Assembly (NCBI GenBank): GCA_963682025.1
Contig: OY821519.1
Location: 163,321,803 to 163,385,802, forward strand
DNA: 64,000 nt
Source of the DNA: Cordilura impudica
Lineage: Eukaryota > Arthropoda > Insecta > Diptera > Scathophagidae
Direction: 5' to 3'
Part shown: positions 1 to 10,549 of the stretch, piece after piece
How the letters are laid out: the number at the start of each line of letters is the position of its first letter
How positions within the stretch are numbered: position 1 is the stretch's first letter
Made by a program: the position numbers and the translations under genes
Notes under the pieces: model-generated
Seen by the model: the letters and a program-made list of their open reading frames with translations, nothing else
Told to the model about the DNA's origin: nothing
The model's database searches: none

Positions 1-8
1 GTGGGGTT

Positions 9-959
9 ATGGGTAGTTCTGTTATTGATTATTGTATTAGTTCACTTAACTTTCTACAATATGTTGATGATTTCTTTATAGCATCCAAGCCGTTTTCTGA
101 CCACATGCCACTATGCTTAAAAATTAAATCATCGTGCCGTGTTGTTAATACTAATGAGAATAATACAATTCAAAGACTGCGTTGGAACAGTAAATTGTCT
201 GATAAATACAAGGATAATCTTTCATTACTTGCTAGCAATGTTGATCTACAATCTAATGAAACGGTTGATGAATTGGTTGTACATCTATGTAACAAAATAA
301 AGTTGGCTAATGTTACTAAGGTAAACAAACGTTTTTTTGAACCCAAGCAGAAATGGTTTGATTGGAAATGTGCTCGTGCTAGGAAACTTATTCTAAAGAA
401 GCTTAGGCGTTATAGAAAAAATCACAATTCGGTAAACAAATCTCGATATTTTGCATCTAGAGCTTGCTATCTTAAGTTATGTAATAAAAAGAAAATAGAT
501 TTGTATAATAAAAATATTGACCAATTAAGCAAGGTGAAATGTAGCAGTGACTGGTGGAAGCTATCCAACTCTATGAAATCGCGTTCATATTCTGTTAAAG
601 GTTCACTAAATTCCGACGATTTTCGTACTCACTTTAGTTCGTTACTGCAGGCAGATGTTGATTCCCAGACTATCAGCTGGTCAATGCCATATTTTATTGA
701 TCCGATCCTAGACTCACCCATGGAAATGTGTGAACTTTTCTTCGTTTTAAAATCACTTAAGGATAATAAATCTCCTGGTCAAGATGGTATCTGTTATGAA
801 TTTTACAAAAATGCTCCTAATTCTTTTATTAATGAAATGTTATCTGTCTTTAACAAAATTTTCCTACATGAACAAATTCCATCAAGCTTCCGTAAATCTA
901 TACTCTTTTCAAAAAAGGTGATCCCAATTTCGCATCAAACTATCGAGGGTTATCGCTGA
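9..959 (+). pseudogene. LINE ORF2, endonuclease C-terminus and RT N-terminus
   Basis: About residues 28-36 carry the SDHMPL motif that ends APE-type endonucleases. A basic linker follows, and residues 250-265 carry the NKSPGQDGI block that begins LINE reverse transcriptases. The ORF ends in a TGA at 957-959. From about 900 the conserved text continues in another frame (KKGDP, YRGLSLIN), so a one-base indel lies near 900-912. A second indel near 1030-1040 returns to the original frame. The upstream endonuclease is outside the window. Confidence 0.85.
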
Positions 960-1025
960 TTAATACCTCATGCAAAATATTTAATACCATTATACTGAAT
1001 CGTTTAACGGAATGGATAGATCGTA

Positions 1026-2354
1026 ATGATTCTGAATGAATTTCAAGCCGGATTTAGAAAGAATTATTCAACCGTTGACAACATTTTTAACCTCGTTAAT
1101 ATTGTGAATTTAAACAAAGCAAACAATAATAACACATATGCTTTCTTTGTTGATTTTTCGTGCGCATTTGATACGATTCCTCGTAATAGTTTATTTTACA
1201 AGCTCTCATGCCTTGGTATGTCGTCGAAAATAATAAGAATTTTACAGCACTTGTATGAAAATACGGAAAGTTGTATTTGGGATGGAAACTCTTATTCTGA
1301 TCCATTTGCAGTTGAAATAGGTGTAAAGCAGGGTTGTATATTAAGCCCCCTATTATTCTCATTATATGTTAATGATTTGGCTGATGAGTTACCTGGCGGT
1401 GTAAATGTTGCGGAGGTTAATGTTAAAATACTGCTCTATGCCGACGACCTTGTTATATTATCAGATACTCCAACAGAATTGCAAAAAATGATTGATTGTT
1501 TATACTATTATTGTTCAACGTGGTCCTTGAAAGCTAATCTAGATAAATCTAAAATAGTGGTATTTCGTTCCGGTACTAGAATTTCTTCAAATTTAAACTG
1601 GGTTTTTGGTGGTGATAATATTGAGATTGTAAACAGTTATAAATATCTTAGTGTAGACATTACATGTAATCTCTCCTTTAGAAAACACTTGAACAATAAA
1701 TTAGCAGCCTCGAAACTGGCGATAAACTCTACTTGGTACAACCCGCAAATCTCACAGAATAATAAGCTTAAAATATTTCAAGCGGCATCCAGATCTATTA
1801 TGTTATATGCAGCGCAAGTGTGGGGATATATGAAATATGACGAGGTTGAAAAACTATTTAGATTTTTTATTCAAAAAATGTATCTACCTACCACTACACC
1901 AAATTACATTTTGTATATAGAAACAAACCTGGAGTCTCTATACGTATCTGCCTTAAAACATCACCTAGGCTATATTCATAAAGTATTAAGTATGAATCCT
2001 CACAGATTGCCTCGTATTTTGGCATTAAAAATTATAGAACAAAATATTTGTTGGGCTAAAGAGTGGGAAAATCTTTGTCAACATATACAGTTTACCCCTG
2101 ATAACTCAATATCTCCACTTTGCAAACAGTGGAAACCTATATTGGACCAACTCAAACTCAAGGAACGTAATAATTACATAGAAAATGCAAAAAGTTCACA
2201 ATTTCATGATCTATATTTTATACTGGATTACAATGTTTCATCATTATATACTTCAAATTTTTCTCCACGCACAGTCAGTTTAATAATAAGGGCTAGAGGT
2301 GGCTTGTTAGATTTGAATGCAAGGTCTTTCAAAAATAACACTGCTGGTATTTGA
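1026..2354 (+). pseudogene. LINE ORF2, reverse transcriptase core
   Basis: This piece holds the RT palm and fingers. FVDFSCAFDTIPR carries the first catalytic aspartate, GVKQGCILSPLLFSLYVNDL is the template-grip block, and LLYADDLVIL is the YADD catalytic box near residue 138. The thumb region follows. The protein copies element RNA at a nicked target (target-primed reverse transcription). It is in the same frame as the piece before it, but two frameshifts between 900 and 1040 separate them. It ends at TGA 2352-2354, where a cysteine codon is expected. Confidence 0.88.
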
Positions 2355-2570
2355 ACAATGTGCAATTTAGATGCCTCAGAAAATACTTTTCACTTTATTG
2401 GTGTTTGCCCATTGTACAAAGAATTTAGAATACAATATTTTGGTAAAACCATACTAAATTTGAATGAAGTTATATGTATACGAAATGGCTTAAATTTTTT
2501 CTCCCTGTATAAATATATAGAAGTTTGTTTAAAATATAGAAGATTTATTTTAAATGAATTTGTTTTTTAA
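2355..2570 (+). pseudogene. LINE ORF2 C-terminal Cys/His motif
   Basis: The reading frame continues past TGA 2352 and shows a Cys, a His and a Cys spaced as in the C-terminal CCHC motif of LINE ORF2 proteins (MCNL, then HFIGVC). The stop falls exactly where the first Cys of the CxxC pair should be, and TGA is one base from TGC or TGT. The ORF ends normally at 2570, followed by about 200 bp of AT-rich 3' UTR. Confidence 0.7.
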
Positions 2571-2763
2571 TTTTCCATGAAAATATTAACTTATAATTTA
2601 TCTTGTTATTTTTATTAAAAATTATATAAAATCAATATTTTGTAAATAAAATTTACTTTCCTAGAATTGTGCCAATCTGGCTTACAACAAAATGTTATGC
2701 CATATATAGATTTAGATATTAAACATATTGTAAATGAATTAAATATGTACATACAAAAATCTA

Positions 2764-2787
2764 TTAATAAATAATAATAATAATAAT
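2764..2787 (+). repeat. (TAA)n 3' tail of the LINE
   Basis: A run of about seven TAA units ends the LINE. The next bases, from 2788, match the interior of element E at 17125, so this is the insertion junction. Confidence 0.85.
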
Positions 2788-2856
2788 ATTACGGAAGTCC
2801 GTAAATTCAATTCGAGACAGCGCATCGGCTGCGTGATTTTCTCCTCCCCTGATGTA
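2788..2856 (-). mobile_element. Fragment of mdg1-type element B, left piece
   Basis: These 69 bp are the same as 17125-17193 of element E by eye. They end in TGTA (2853-2856), the target duplication of errantivirus A. The element resumes with the same TGTA at 10550. This piece encodes the end of the RNase H region in antisense. Confidence 0.85.
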
Positions 2857-3328
2857 AATTATTTAAAACAACGCCTTTGCTGTTTATTTTGCCAAAACTA
2901 ATTGGTCTTCTTTATTTAAAGTTTAATTTCTTAAAATTACACATTAATTTCCAACTATGTTGGCTTTACTTAAACTTAAACTACCCTAGTTTGTTTACAT
3001 TACTAGTTATGCAAAGTTGAGCGACAGGTATCCACTAACTATAAAGATTTCTACAACCTTCTTTTTGGCCAAACAATTATAATGAAAAAATGCTTACTAT
3101 CACACTTCGTGTGAATGGAATTTACAAAATAAAATTGCAACGCAATGTCTGTTGCGAAATAAATAATTTTATTTTGTTATTTTGCACCACGCGTGGAGCG
3201 CGAAATGTTTACCGTTGCATTTCCTGTATTGCAAAATTGGATTTCAATTTTGCAGAAGTTTTAACCATTGCATTCTTTTAGTAAGGTAAAATTTATTTTA
3301 TGTTAAGTTGTACTCTTGTACCTTAACT
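2857..3328 (-). repeat. 3' LTR of errantivirus A
   Basis: It matches 10069-10549 over its whole length. The sense strand starts AGTTAAGG and ends TAAATAATT. It lacks about 12 bp that the other copy has near 10411-10424 and differs from it at a handful of bases (for example around 3107 and 3190). Confidence 0.93.
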
Positions 3329-3340
3329 GCTCCCCCTTTA
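3329..3340 (-). promoter_or_regulatory. Polypurine tract of errantivirus A
   Basis: Read in antisense this is AAAGGGGGAGC directly against the AGTTAA start of the 3' LTR, the expected site of plus-strand DNA priming. Confidence 0.8.
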
Positions 3341-4779
3341 AGCATCGGACGTCCTCGTCTGATCATAACTGTGAAGGACATTGTTAATTTCGATTTTACG
3401 TTGCCTTTTGGCGACAACGTATGCAAGACAAATTGCGACAATAAGAACAATAAGAGAGGCCGAAGTGTAAACGGTTCCTCTTACCTTCGAATGTAGGTGT
3501 GAGATATGTTTCAAATTCTCAATATTCAAATCATGAAGGTACTGCAATGATAATATAGCGGTATGGTCAGTTAAGTTTACTGTGTGAGCTATAGGAATTT
3601 CGGGGCTTTTAAAAGCAATTCTTCGAAAATTTCTGAATTCTGTTGAATTAACTGTTAAAGAATTTTCGAAAGTTATAAGGTATGTACCCGTTTGCAAAAT
3701 TTTCGTCACATTCTCATAAATCACTTTAGAGGGTTGATTATTTATAATGACAATACCATCATCGATTTCCCTCAGAGGTGGCACATCATGTGCGGAATTT
3801 GTGCCACAAGCAGCCGTGTTATTGTTTAATAAATTTTTTAGGCATGCACCATCTTCACCGCCAAGTATTTCACAAAATGAGGTTGTAGATTTCCTTTTAC
3901 AATTTTTTAGCATTACATATTCGTTAGCGCATTTTCCTACATCACTAATTTTCAATGACAGAATTACATTTTGGTGTATTACAGGAAATATTAACTTTTT
4001 CTTACAAGATTTTACAATTTTCGAAAATTTAATTAAAAATGTTATTATGTTCTCGTTATATAAAATCTTCAAATTTGAATTAGCTATTATCTCACTTATA
4101 CTAACGTTCAAAGTTACTTCAGATTTTAAGATAAAATTCATATCAGAGCTGTCCAACAAAACAGAATTTATCATTTGCAATTTTCCTAAAGTTATGGACA
4201 AGGCAATATTGTCTAGTTCCCTAAGTATAGCCCTATTTCTCTCGCTTAAAAGACTATAAAGGTATTCTGTATTGACCTCACTGACTTTCGTCGTACCTAT
4301 AAGTGTATTCACAGTCCTAGTCAAATTATTTATTTGGGATTGAATCTCCGTGTTAATAATTATTTGCGCGTTACTAGCTGTGATTAGTTCGTTCTCCTTT
4401 CCACGCACCTCGGTAATGTCGTCGTAATCTGGCGTACCAGCTATGTATTTCAGTGCCGATCCAAGAATGTTGATGCTACGCGCGTGTCTGTGGTGTACGC
4501 GAAGAGATTTTATAACTTTCTGTATCTGATCTACGTCCGCTTCTAATAACTTTCTCATGTGCGTCTTTGGTAGTAGGTTTGTCAAGTTTCTGGTCTGCTA
4601 TGGTTGTGAAGTTTCCCAAGTCAGTTACGTGGGCCAATATCCCATAATTGTCAAAGACTGCAACATCACCGTCTGCTACCGGGATATAATGCGAAGAGGT
4701 GTAGTCCAGGATAGCAGCATAGTTAACGGATACGAACACCGCAAGTGTCAGGATGCTGCAATGAGGAAACGAATGTTAT
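3338..4779 (-). pseudogene. env: Errantivirus A envelope protein (one frameshift)
   Basis: The gene encodes a gypsy-type Env, a membrane fusion glycoprotein of insect endogenous retroviruses related to baculovirus F proteins. The upstream frame (about 4476-4779) opens with a hydrophobic stretch (ILTLAVFVSV) that can act as a signal peptide. The main frame (3338-4585) has the furin-like site RHAR followed by SINILG, then KYIAGTPDYDD, a family hallmark. A membrane anchor lies near the C-terminus (SLIVLIVAICLAYVV) with a basic tail. A frameshift lies near 4541-4560. The start overlaps the end of the pol frame by about 30 bp, which fits expression from a spliced mRNA. Confidence 0.88.
4756..4770 (-). 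promoter_or_regulatory. Candidate env splice acceptor, element A
   Basis: A pyrimidine-rich tract ending in CAG is followed by CATCC at the start of the env frame, next to the pol stop. Gypsy Env is known to be made from a spliced mRNA. Element H has the same CAG then CATCC in the same place. The splice itself is inferred. Confidence 0.5.
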
Positions 4780-4919
4780 CTTTATGTACTATTTTGCCAT
4801 CGATCTTGACAGTTGTCCCAAGATCTTGTTGAACTATCCTTTCAACAAAAGTCTTGCTAAATTTATTGCCTAAACGCTTATTAACCTTAACATAAACCTT
4901 TTCTCCTGGACTGTATGTT

Positions 4920-7796
4920 TTAACTACAGTTTTTTTTATTGTGATAGCCTAGATCTAATTTCTGCTTCGCGAGAATTTTGCGTTGGATATTTTCCTTAAG
5001 ATCAGCTGGTATGGATTGAATTATATCGATTGGCCTAAGTCCGGTGGTTGAATGAATTAACCTATTATACCTCGCGGTGGCCATAAGGACCAAATCTGTC
5101 GTGTCTTCGAGAGCACATTCTAATTTAAGACATCTAGCGATTTCCGTTAACGTTCCATGAAACCTTTCAACCTGGCCATTGGAGGAGCTGTGCATAGGAG
5201 GGGTTGTGTAAATTTCTGCACCGAAGTTATTTTTGACCAATGCTTTTATGGTTTGTGAATTTAGGGACTTCTCGTTATCGCAAATTATCGTTTTCGATTC
5301 TTTGTAAAAATTTAAAACTTCCATTAGTGCCGGCTTGACGTCAATTATAGCCCTGGAGACTATCGGTTTCACTATGGCGAATTTTGAGAATTTGTCTAAA
5401 CAAGTCAAGAAAAACTTTTTATCCGTATTGTAAATGTCAATGTGAAGAATCTCACCTGGAAAGGAAGGTATGGGTGTTTCGCCAAGCTTCTGTTTCCGGG
5501 GATGCCTCTGGTATTTTGCCACATGACAAATATTACAGCTTTTCACAATTTCCCTGAGCTTTTTCCTTATATCCGGAAAATAATAATCCTGAAGGACCTG
5601 TTTAGTATTTTCCAAAATAGAGCGATGCGCTCTATTGTGCTCATTATTTAAAATCTCTATTTGGTCGTTGGGATTGAAAATATCCGTCACAAATTTACTT
5701 GAGTACCGAAATTTTACAGATGGGTAGTGTGTTATGAGGAAATGCTGGATTTGAGCTAACGTATGGAAGTCGCAATGAATTGCGTTAACTACTTGTGGAT
5801 TTATACATTTTTCCATTACGTTCAAAAGGTTTTCAATTCCGTTATAAATTAGACGGTGCCGAATACGATCTTTGAAAATAATTTTCGTTTCCTTTTTACA
5901 CTCAGTACCCTCGGTTAGAATAATTTGGTTCCTGAAACAGTTGACCGGATTTTCGACAGAGGGAATTACTTCGGTAAGAGAGATTTCGCTCCCACAGGCC
6001 CGAAGTGAAGTTGTCGACCCAGAATCTTCGAGATTATGAACAAATTGTCTGGAAAGAGCATCGGCGACTACGTTGTCCTTGCCGGGTTTATAAAAGAAAG
6101 TTGGGGAGTACTCCTCAATGAAGGCTCTCCACCGTTTCAATTTCGAGTTAGGATTTTTATCGGATATTGAGAATGTGAGGGGTTGATGGTCCGTAAATAT
6201 GTTGATGTTATTAACCCCATACAAATAATGTCTGAGATTTTTTAAAGCCCATACGATAGCTAAAAGTTCGCGCTCATTTGTTGCATAGTTTTCTTCGGCA
6301 GGGGACAGGGTTCGCGATATCATAGTGATAGGACGTCCATTCTGCGAAAGGACTGCTCCGATAGCGTGAGACGAAGCGTCGGTTGTAAGGTCAAAGGGTT
6401 TTTCAAAATCTGGATACAAAAGGAGGACATCCTCAGAGGATAGTATTTTTTTCAATTTTTCGAAAGAATTTATAGCGTCCTCGTCAAGACATATTTCTAT
6501 GTGTTTCGAGTCTTTGGTACCGACATGTCCATTCTCGCCTCGTAAGAATTTTGTAAGCGGTTTCGCAATAGCCGCATAATCCTTGACAAATCTCCTATAA
6601 TACCCTGCCAAACCTAAAAAAGACCTTAAGCCTCTCAGTGTATTAGGGACCTTGTAGCTTACAATAGTTTCGATTTTCTTCGGACAGGTCTTTATTCCGT
6701 CAGTTGAAACAATGAAACCTAAATATTCTACAGAGGTTTTAAAGAATTTAGACTTTTCCAATGACACCCTCATGTTAGCGTGGTATAATTTCTTTAGTAT
6801 TCTATCGATATCGCCAATGTGCTTCTGCTCAGAATCAGAAAATATTATAATATCATCAATGTAAACGTGGCAAGATTTCCCTATTTTTTCACGCAAAACA
6901 TCGTCAATAGCCCTCTGCAAAATACTAGGTGCATTTTTGAGCCCAAATGGCAAACGGCAAAACTCGTATTTTCCGTTGTTAACGCTAAAAGCGGTTTTTT
7001 CACGGTCACGTTCGACCAACTCAATTTGGTGAAACCCACTTTTTAAATCTAGAGTTGTGAAAAATTTAGCCTTTCCGAGATTTGATAAGATAATAGACGG
7101 GTCAGGTATCGGGTATTTGTCTGGAATAGTTTTGGAGTTAAGTTTCGTAAAATCAAATACTAAACGCTTATTGGGTTTGCCATGTTCATCCAAACCTTTT
7201 TTATCAACGACCCACACCGGACTGTTATAAGGGGATCGCGACGGTCTTACAATGCCGTTCCTTAAAAGTTCCTTCACCTCCTTATTTACGAATTCTATAA
7301 CTGAAATGGGGTATGATTGATACCTGGAATATACTGGCTCCTGGTCTTTGGTTCTAATTGTAGCCGAAATTTTGGTGTTGTACGGTAAAGCTTCATTCGG
7401 GTTTGCGAAAACGCCCGAGTTTTCATTAATTTTCTCGAAAAAAACCTCTTCCATATTCTTTGGAATGCAGCCGTTACTTATTAAAGCATTAACTCTGTCT
7501 AGTTCAAGGTATCTCAATTTTTCCTGACCACCATCAAAGTGAATAATATCATGTTCCGTGTCGATAATCCCCTTTATGCTTTTTATGAAATTAAATCCAA
7601 TGATACCATCGAATAGGGGTAAATTTGGAAGAATATAAAAGGTTTCAGTTCTATTAAGGACATTTACTAAGGTCTTTTGGTTTATTAGGTTAGCTCCATG
7701 AATTGATTTTACTAAGAACGGGTTTTCTAAGTTTCTAATATTTCTTAATCCGATAACGTTTGTGATATAGCTTTTCGAGGCACCAGTGTCGATCAA
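4920..7796 (-). CDS. pol: Errantivirus A Pol: protease, RT, RNase H, integrase
   Basis: 958 residues. The aspartic protease motif DTGA is at the N-terminus. The RT has YIDDIIIF near residue 315, and RNase H has TDASSHAIGAVLS near 465. The integrase has a HHCC zinc finger (EHNRAH, then CNIC) and the DDE triad (HIDIY, CDNEKS, GQVERFHG). Pol copies viral RNA into DNA and integrates it. The true frame starts upstream at the slippery site near 7856. A frameshift in a T8 run at about 4928-4935 cuts off the integrase C-terminal segment, whose frame runs on to 4748. The listed start is only the first start-like codon. Confidence 0.92.
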   Translation of the reverse strand: MIDTGASKSYITNVIGLRNIRNLENPFLVKSIHGANLINQKTLVNVLNRTETFYILPNLPLFDGIIGFNFIKSIKGIIDTEHDIIHFDGGQEKLRYLELDRVNALISNGCIPKNMEEVFFEKINENSGVFANPNEALPYNTKISATIRTKDQEPVYSRYQSYPISVIEFVNKEVKELLRNGIVRPSRSPYNSPVWVVDKKGLDEHGKPNKRLVFDFTKLNSKTIPDKYPIPDPSIILSNLGKAKFFTTLDLKSGFHQIELVERDREKTAFSVNNGKYEFCRLPFGLKNAPSILQRAIDDVLREKIGKSCHVYIDDIIIFSDSEQKHIGDIDRILKKLYHANMRVSLEKSKFFKTSVEYLGFIVSTDGIKTCPKKIETIVSYKVPNTLRGLRSFLGLAGYYRRFVKDYAAIAKPLTKFLRGENGHVGTKDSKHIEICLDEDAINSFEKLKKILSSEDVLLLYPDFEKPFDLTTDASSHAIGAVLSQNGRPITMISRTLSPAEENYATNERELLAIVWALKNLRHYLYGVNNINIFTDHQPLTFSISDKNPNSKLKRWRAFIEEYSPTFFYKPGKDNVVADALSRQFVHNLEDSGSTTSLRACGSEISLTEVIPSVENPVNCFRNQIILTEGTECKKETKIIFKDRIRHRLIYNGIENLLNVMEKCINPQVVNAIHCDFHTLAQIQHFLITHYPSVKFRYSSKFVTDIFNPNDQIEILNNEHNRAHRSILENTKQVLQDYYFPDIRKKLREIVKSCNICHVAKYQRHPRKQKLGETPIPSFPGEILHIDIYNTDKKFFLTCLDKFSKFAIVKPIVSRAIIDVKPALMEVLNFYKESKTIICDNEKSLNSQTIKALVKNNFGAEIYTTPPMHSSSNGQVERFHGTLTEIARCLKLECALEDTTDLVLMATARYNRLIHSTTGLRPIDIIQSIPADLKENIQRKILAKQKLDLGYHNKKNCS

Positions 7797-7819
7797 AAGT
7801 TTTATATTTCTACCACCTA

Positions 7820-9254
7820 TTATTCTCTCAATATAGGAGAGTACTGGCCCTCCTCTAAAAAATTAATTCCATCCTCAAGGACTGGATTAGTATAATCCTG
7901 ATCATCTAATGGCTCTTGATAAGGCTGAATATCAGAGTCCGCCATGTAGTCATAGGTTTCCTCAAGAAACTCATTTTGTGGGACCTCATGTCCAAGTTGG
8001 TTAATTCTCTGAACCTTTCCGGGGATCTGTTTGTCAGATGCTAAACCCCTTTTTTTGCGCTTGGAATCCTTGAAAATTTTTACTTTGCACCGTTCGCATG
8101 CTTACGTCGGTGTCTTCTGGTTGGGAATTTTGTGGAGGGCTAGACCCCTGTTGGTTTGGGTACTGGGCGGAATTCTGAGCAAATCCGCGAAGATTTGGAT
8201 GAAATTGTGAATTAAAATTTGCATTACTATGACGTTGCGACTGATTTAAAGTCTGTTGAGGGCGATTCTGGTAAAGTGGTGCATTTTGTTGCCCAGAGTA
8301 ACCTGGAGCGGATTGTGGCTGGGACAATTGTTGGTAAAAAGGGGTTTGTCCAGTATTTTGTTGGTTTTGTCCTGAGGACAGTTGGGCTGAAGGATTTTGT
8401 AAAGCCTTATTAAGCCCACTATTATAAATGGCCGCGAAATTATATCGATTTTGATTTGTTCCCAGCTCCTGGGCTACAGCTAATGCTGTCGGTAAGTCCG
8501 TAGGCTTACAAGAGAATAAGGTATCGCATAATGGTCTCTTAAGCCCAGAGACAAAAACTCGCAGTGCGTCATCCCGATACTTTTGATTCAGCGATTTAAT
8601 CAAAGGATTATCGCCCTCATGTGACATTATAACCTTATTCACAATAGCGGTCAATTTCCGTTCTACCTCGTCGTAGAATTGGATAATTGTCCTTTGTCCC
8701 TGTCTGAGCGTAGAAAGCTCCTGTTCTAAAGTAAATATGGACTTTTTGTCCATATAAATGAAATCCAATCTAGCCATTATGGCCTTGAAATTCAAAACGG
8801 TATTATAGGCACTTAATGCGGCATCCGCGTTCCCTAAGATCTTATTTCTAAGAATTGCCACCGCTTGATAATACTTGGAGCTTCCCTGGTAGGGCTCAAA
8901 TAATTTGTGTGCCGTGATGGCGGCCTGGCGCCAAGAAACATATTTTTGAGGTTCACCTTTGAACTCAGGGACCGACTTGACTATGTCTAGAGTCTCGTCA
9001 CATTGCACACCTGGTGTGATCTGTATCTCCTTGTACTCTTCTACAGCCGATGGCGGTTCTAGATTACCGATCCGTGCGGTTAATTCACTGATCGTGGTTT
9101 CAAAATCCTGTCCAGTTCTTTGTACGGCACGCTCAATGGCAGTGTCCAAAAGTATCTGGAGATTTGCCGGGTCCATGTTATTTCTGTTACTTTCGATTAC
9201 AACCGGACTGTCTGAGACGCTTAACCTTCCTATTATTATCGAGAGCTCGTCCAT
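7820..9254 (-). pseudogene. gag: Errantivirus A Gag (one frameshift)
   Basis: The gene encodes the structural capsid polyprotein. The long ORF (8034-9254, 406 residues) starts MDELSII, has a capsid-like helical part, then a Gln/Asn-rich tail (residues about 290-380) with no CCHC knuckle, as usual for gypsy-class Gag. A one-base indel in the T7/C4 run at 8044-8053 ends it early. The original C-terminal frame continues to a TAA at 7820-7822 and overlaps pol at the slippery heptamer. No intact Gag can be read. Confidence 0.85.
7856..7862 (-). promoter_or_regulatory. Gag-Pol -1 frameshift heptamer, element A
   Basis: On the sense strand the heptamer is T TTT TTA in the gag reading phase. The -1 frame after it is open straight into the protease, while the gag frame stops at 7820. 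This is the canonical retroviral slip type. Its use here is inferred. Confidence 0.75.
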
Positions 9255-10058
9255 AAACTCTGGGAAAGATTGTCTAACAAATTTATTCTCCGAGTCAAAC
9301 TCTATTTCAAAACCGAAACAAATATACTACATGAATTTAAATTTATTTATTTATTACTACTTTTCTATCTATTTCTCGGTTCTAGTGAATTTTTAATAAT
9401 TTTACGTGAAAGTTAATTTGTTATATTTCGTTCTTAATACTAATGCTTACGTATATCTTATCATGTTGATATCTGCTGTTGATGTGAATATCGCTGCTAC
9501 TTGTCGCTGCAGTTGTTGTTCTTGTTGCCGGAATTCTCTCGCTGCCCAGGCAGAAATCGTTGCCTGGTGACTTATTGGACGTTTTCAGAGAATTTTATCC
9601 TCGCTCCCGACTCCGTCACTCACTTTAATGGCTCCAATTAAAATTTCTAAATTGCCTTTGATTGATTTTCACTTTTCAATTCAACACCAGCGATCACTGA
9701 ATTCACTTGAGACACTTTGTTATATTTTTGTTTTTTTATAAAATAAGTTTGTTGTTTTTCAACATTAAGTTTGTTGTCTTTTTTTTATTATAAGTTTGCT
9801 GTTTTTTTTATTATATTTTGTGTTTTTTTTTTACAAAATAAGTTTGTTATTTTTTTATCATTAAGTCTGTTGTTTTTTTATTATAAGTTTTTTGTTTTGT
9901 TATTATATTTTGTTTTTTTTTTTTTTTTAAATATAAGCTTGTTGTTTTTTGTTTCTCAGGACTATGTCCAGTTGTTTTCTTTTGTTTTTCAGAACTATGT
10001 CCAGTTGTTTTGTTTTTTTTTGTTCTTCAGGACTATGTCCAGTTGTCACTTAATTTAC
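9255..10058 (-). other. 5' leader of errantivirus A with tandem repeats
   Basis: There is no gene here. From 9730 to 9955 runs a T-rich degenerate tandem array (antisense A-rich). At about 9958, 9992 and 10030 lie three copies of a 34-38 bp unit holding the partly palindromic core GGACTATGTCC followed by AGTTGT. Such repeats between PBS and gag could bind host factors or take part in packaging. I have no direct evidence of function. Confidence 0.7.
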
Positions 10059-10069
10059 GTTGGGCGCCA
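10059..10069 (-). promoter_or_regulatory. Primer-binding site of errantivirus A
   Basis: On the sense strand the site reads TGGCGCCCAAC and overlaps the last T of the 5' LTR. It is the type that pairs with tRNA-Lys in gypsy. Confidence 0.8.
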
Positions 10070-10549
10070 ATTATTTAAAACAACGCCTTTGCTGTTTATT
10101 TTGCCAAAACTAATTGGTCTTCTTTATTTAAAGTTTAATTTCTTAAAATTACACATTAATTTCCAACTATGTTGGCTTAACTTAAACTTAAACTACCCTA
10201 GTTTGTTTACATTACTAGTTATGCAAAGTTGAGCGACAGGTATCCACTAACTATAAATATTTCTACAACCTTCTTTTTGGCCAAACAATTATAATGAAAA
10301 ATGCTTACTATCACACTTGGTGTGAATGGAATTTACAAAATAAAATTGCAACGCAATGTCTGTTGCGAAATAAATAATTTTATTTTGTTATTTTGCACCG
10401 CGCGTGGAGCGCTAATTTTGGAGAAATGTTTACCGTTGCATTTCCTGTATTGCAAAATTGGATTTCAATTTTGCAGAAGTTTTAACCATTGCATTCTTTT
10501 AGTAAGGTAAAATTTATTTTATGTTAAGTTGTACTCTTGTACCTTAACT
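10069..10549 (-). repeat. 5' LTR of errantivirus A
   Basis: It pairs with 2857-3328. It carries about 12 bp not present in the other LTR (near 10411-10424). It is followed by TGTA, the right copy of the target duplication. Confidence 0.93.

Larger units (their letters stand above)
1..2787 (+). mobile_element. Non-LTR retrotransposon (LINE), 3' part
   Basis: The region reads as ORF2 of an APE-type LINE: the last endonuclease motif (SDH), a linker, all the RT blocks, a C-terminal Cys/His motif, a short 3' UTR and a (TAA)n tail. Its 5' end lies outside the window. The tail joins directly to sequence that matches 17125 onward, so the LINE sits inside fragment B. A TAA-type tail is a feature of I-clade elements, but I cannot fix the clade. 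Two frame breaks and one nonsense codon make it dead. Confidence 0.88.
2857..10549 (-). mobile_element. Errantivirus A (gypsy-class, env-bearing), near complete
   Basis: The element has two LTRs of 472 and 481 bp that start AGTTAA and end AATT on the sense strand. It has a tRNA-Lys-like primer site, gag, pol, env and a polypurine tract, and is flanked by a 4-bp TSD TGTA (2853-2856 and 10550-10553). The undisturbed target is visible in element E at 17190-17193. The LTRs differ by few substitutions plus a length change of about 12 bp, so the insertion is fairly young. Gag, pol and env each carry one frameshift, two of them in homopolymers. This is an old proviral copy and is not intact. Confidence 0.92.

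Noticed and set aside
1096..1362. Minus-strand ORF of 88 codons
   Set aside because: Shadow of the LINE RT on the other strand; no motif.
3747..4259. Plus-strand ORF of 170 codons within env of A
   Set aside because: Antisense shadow of the env coding frame.
9771..10232. Phe/Leu-rich ORF resembling a membrane protein
   Set aside because: Product of T-rich tandem repeats in the leader of A, running into the LTR.
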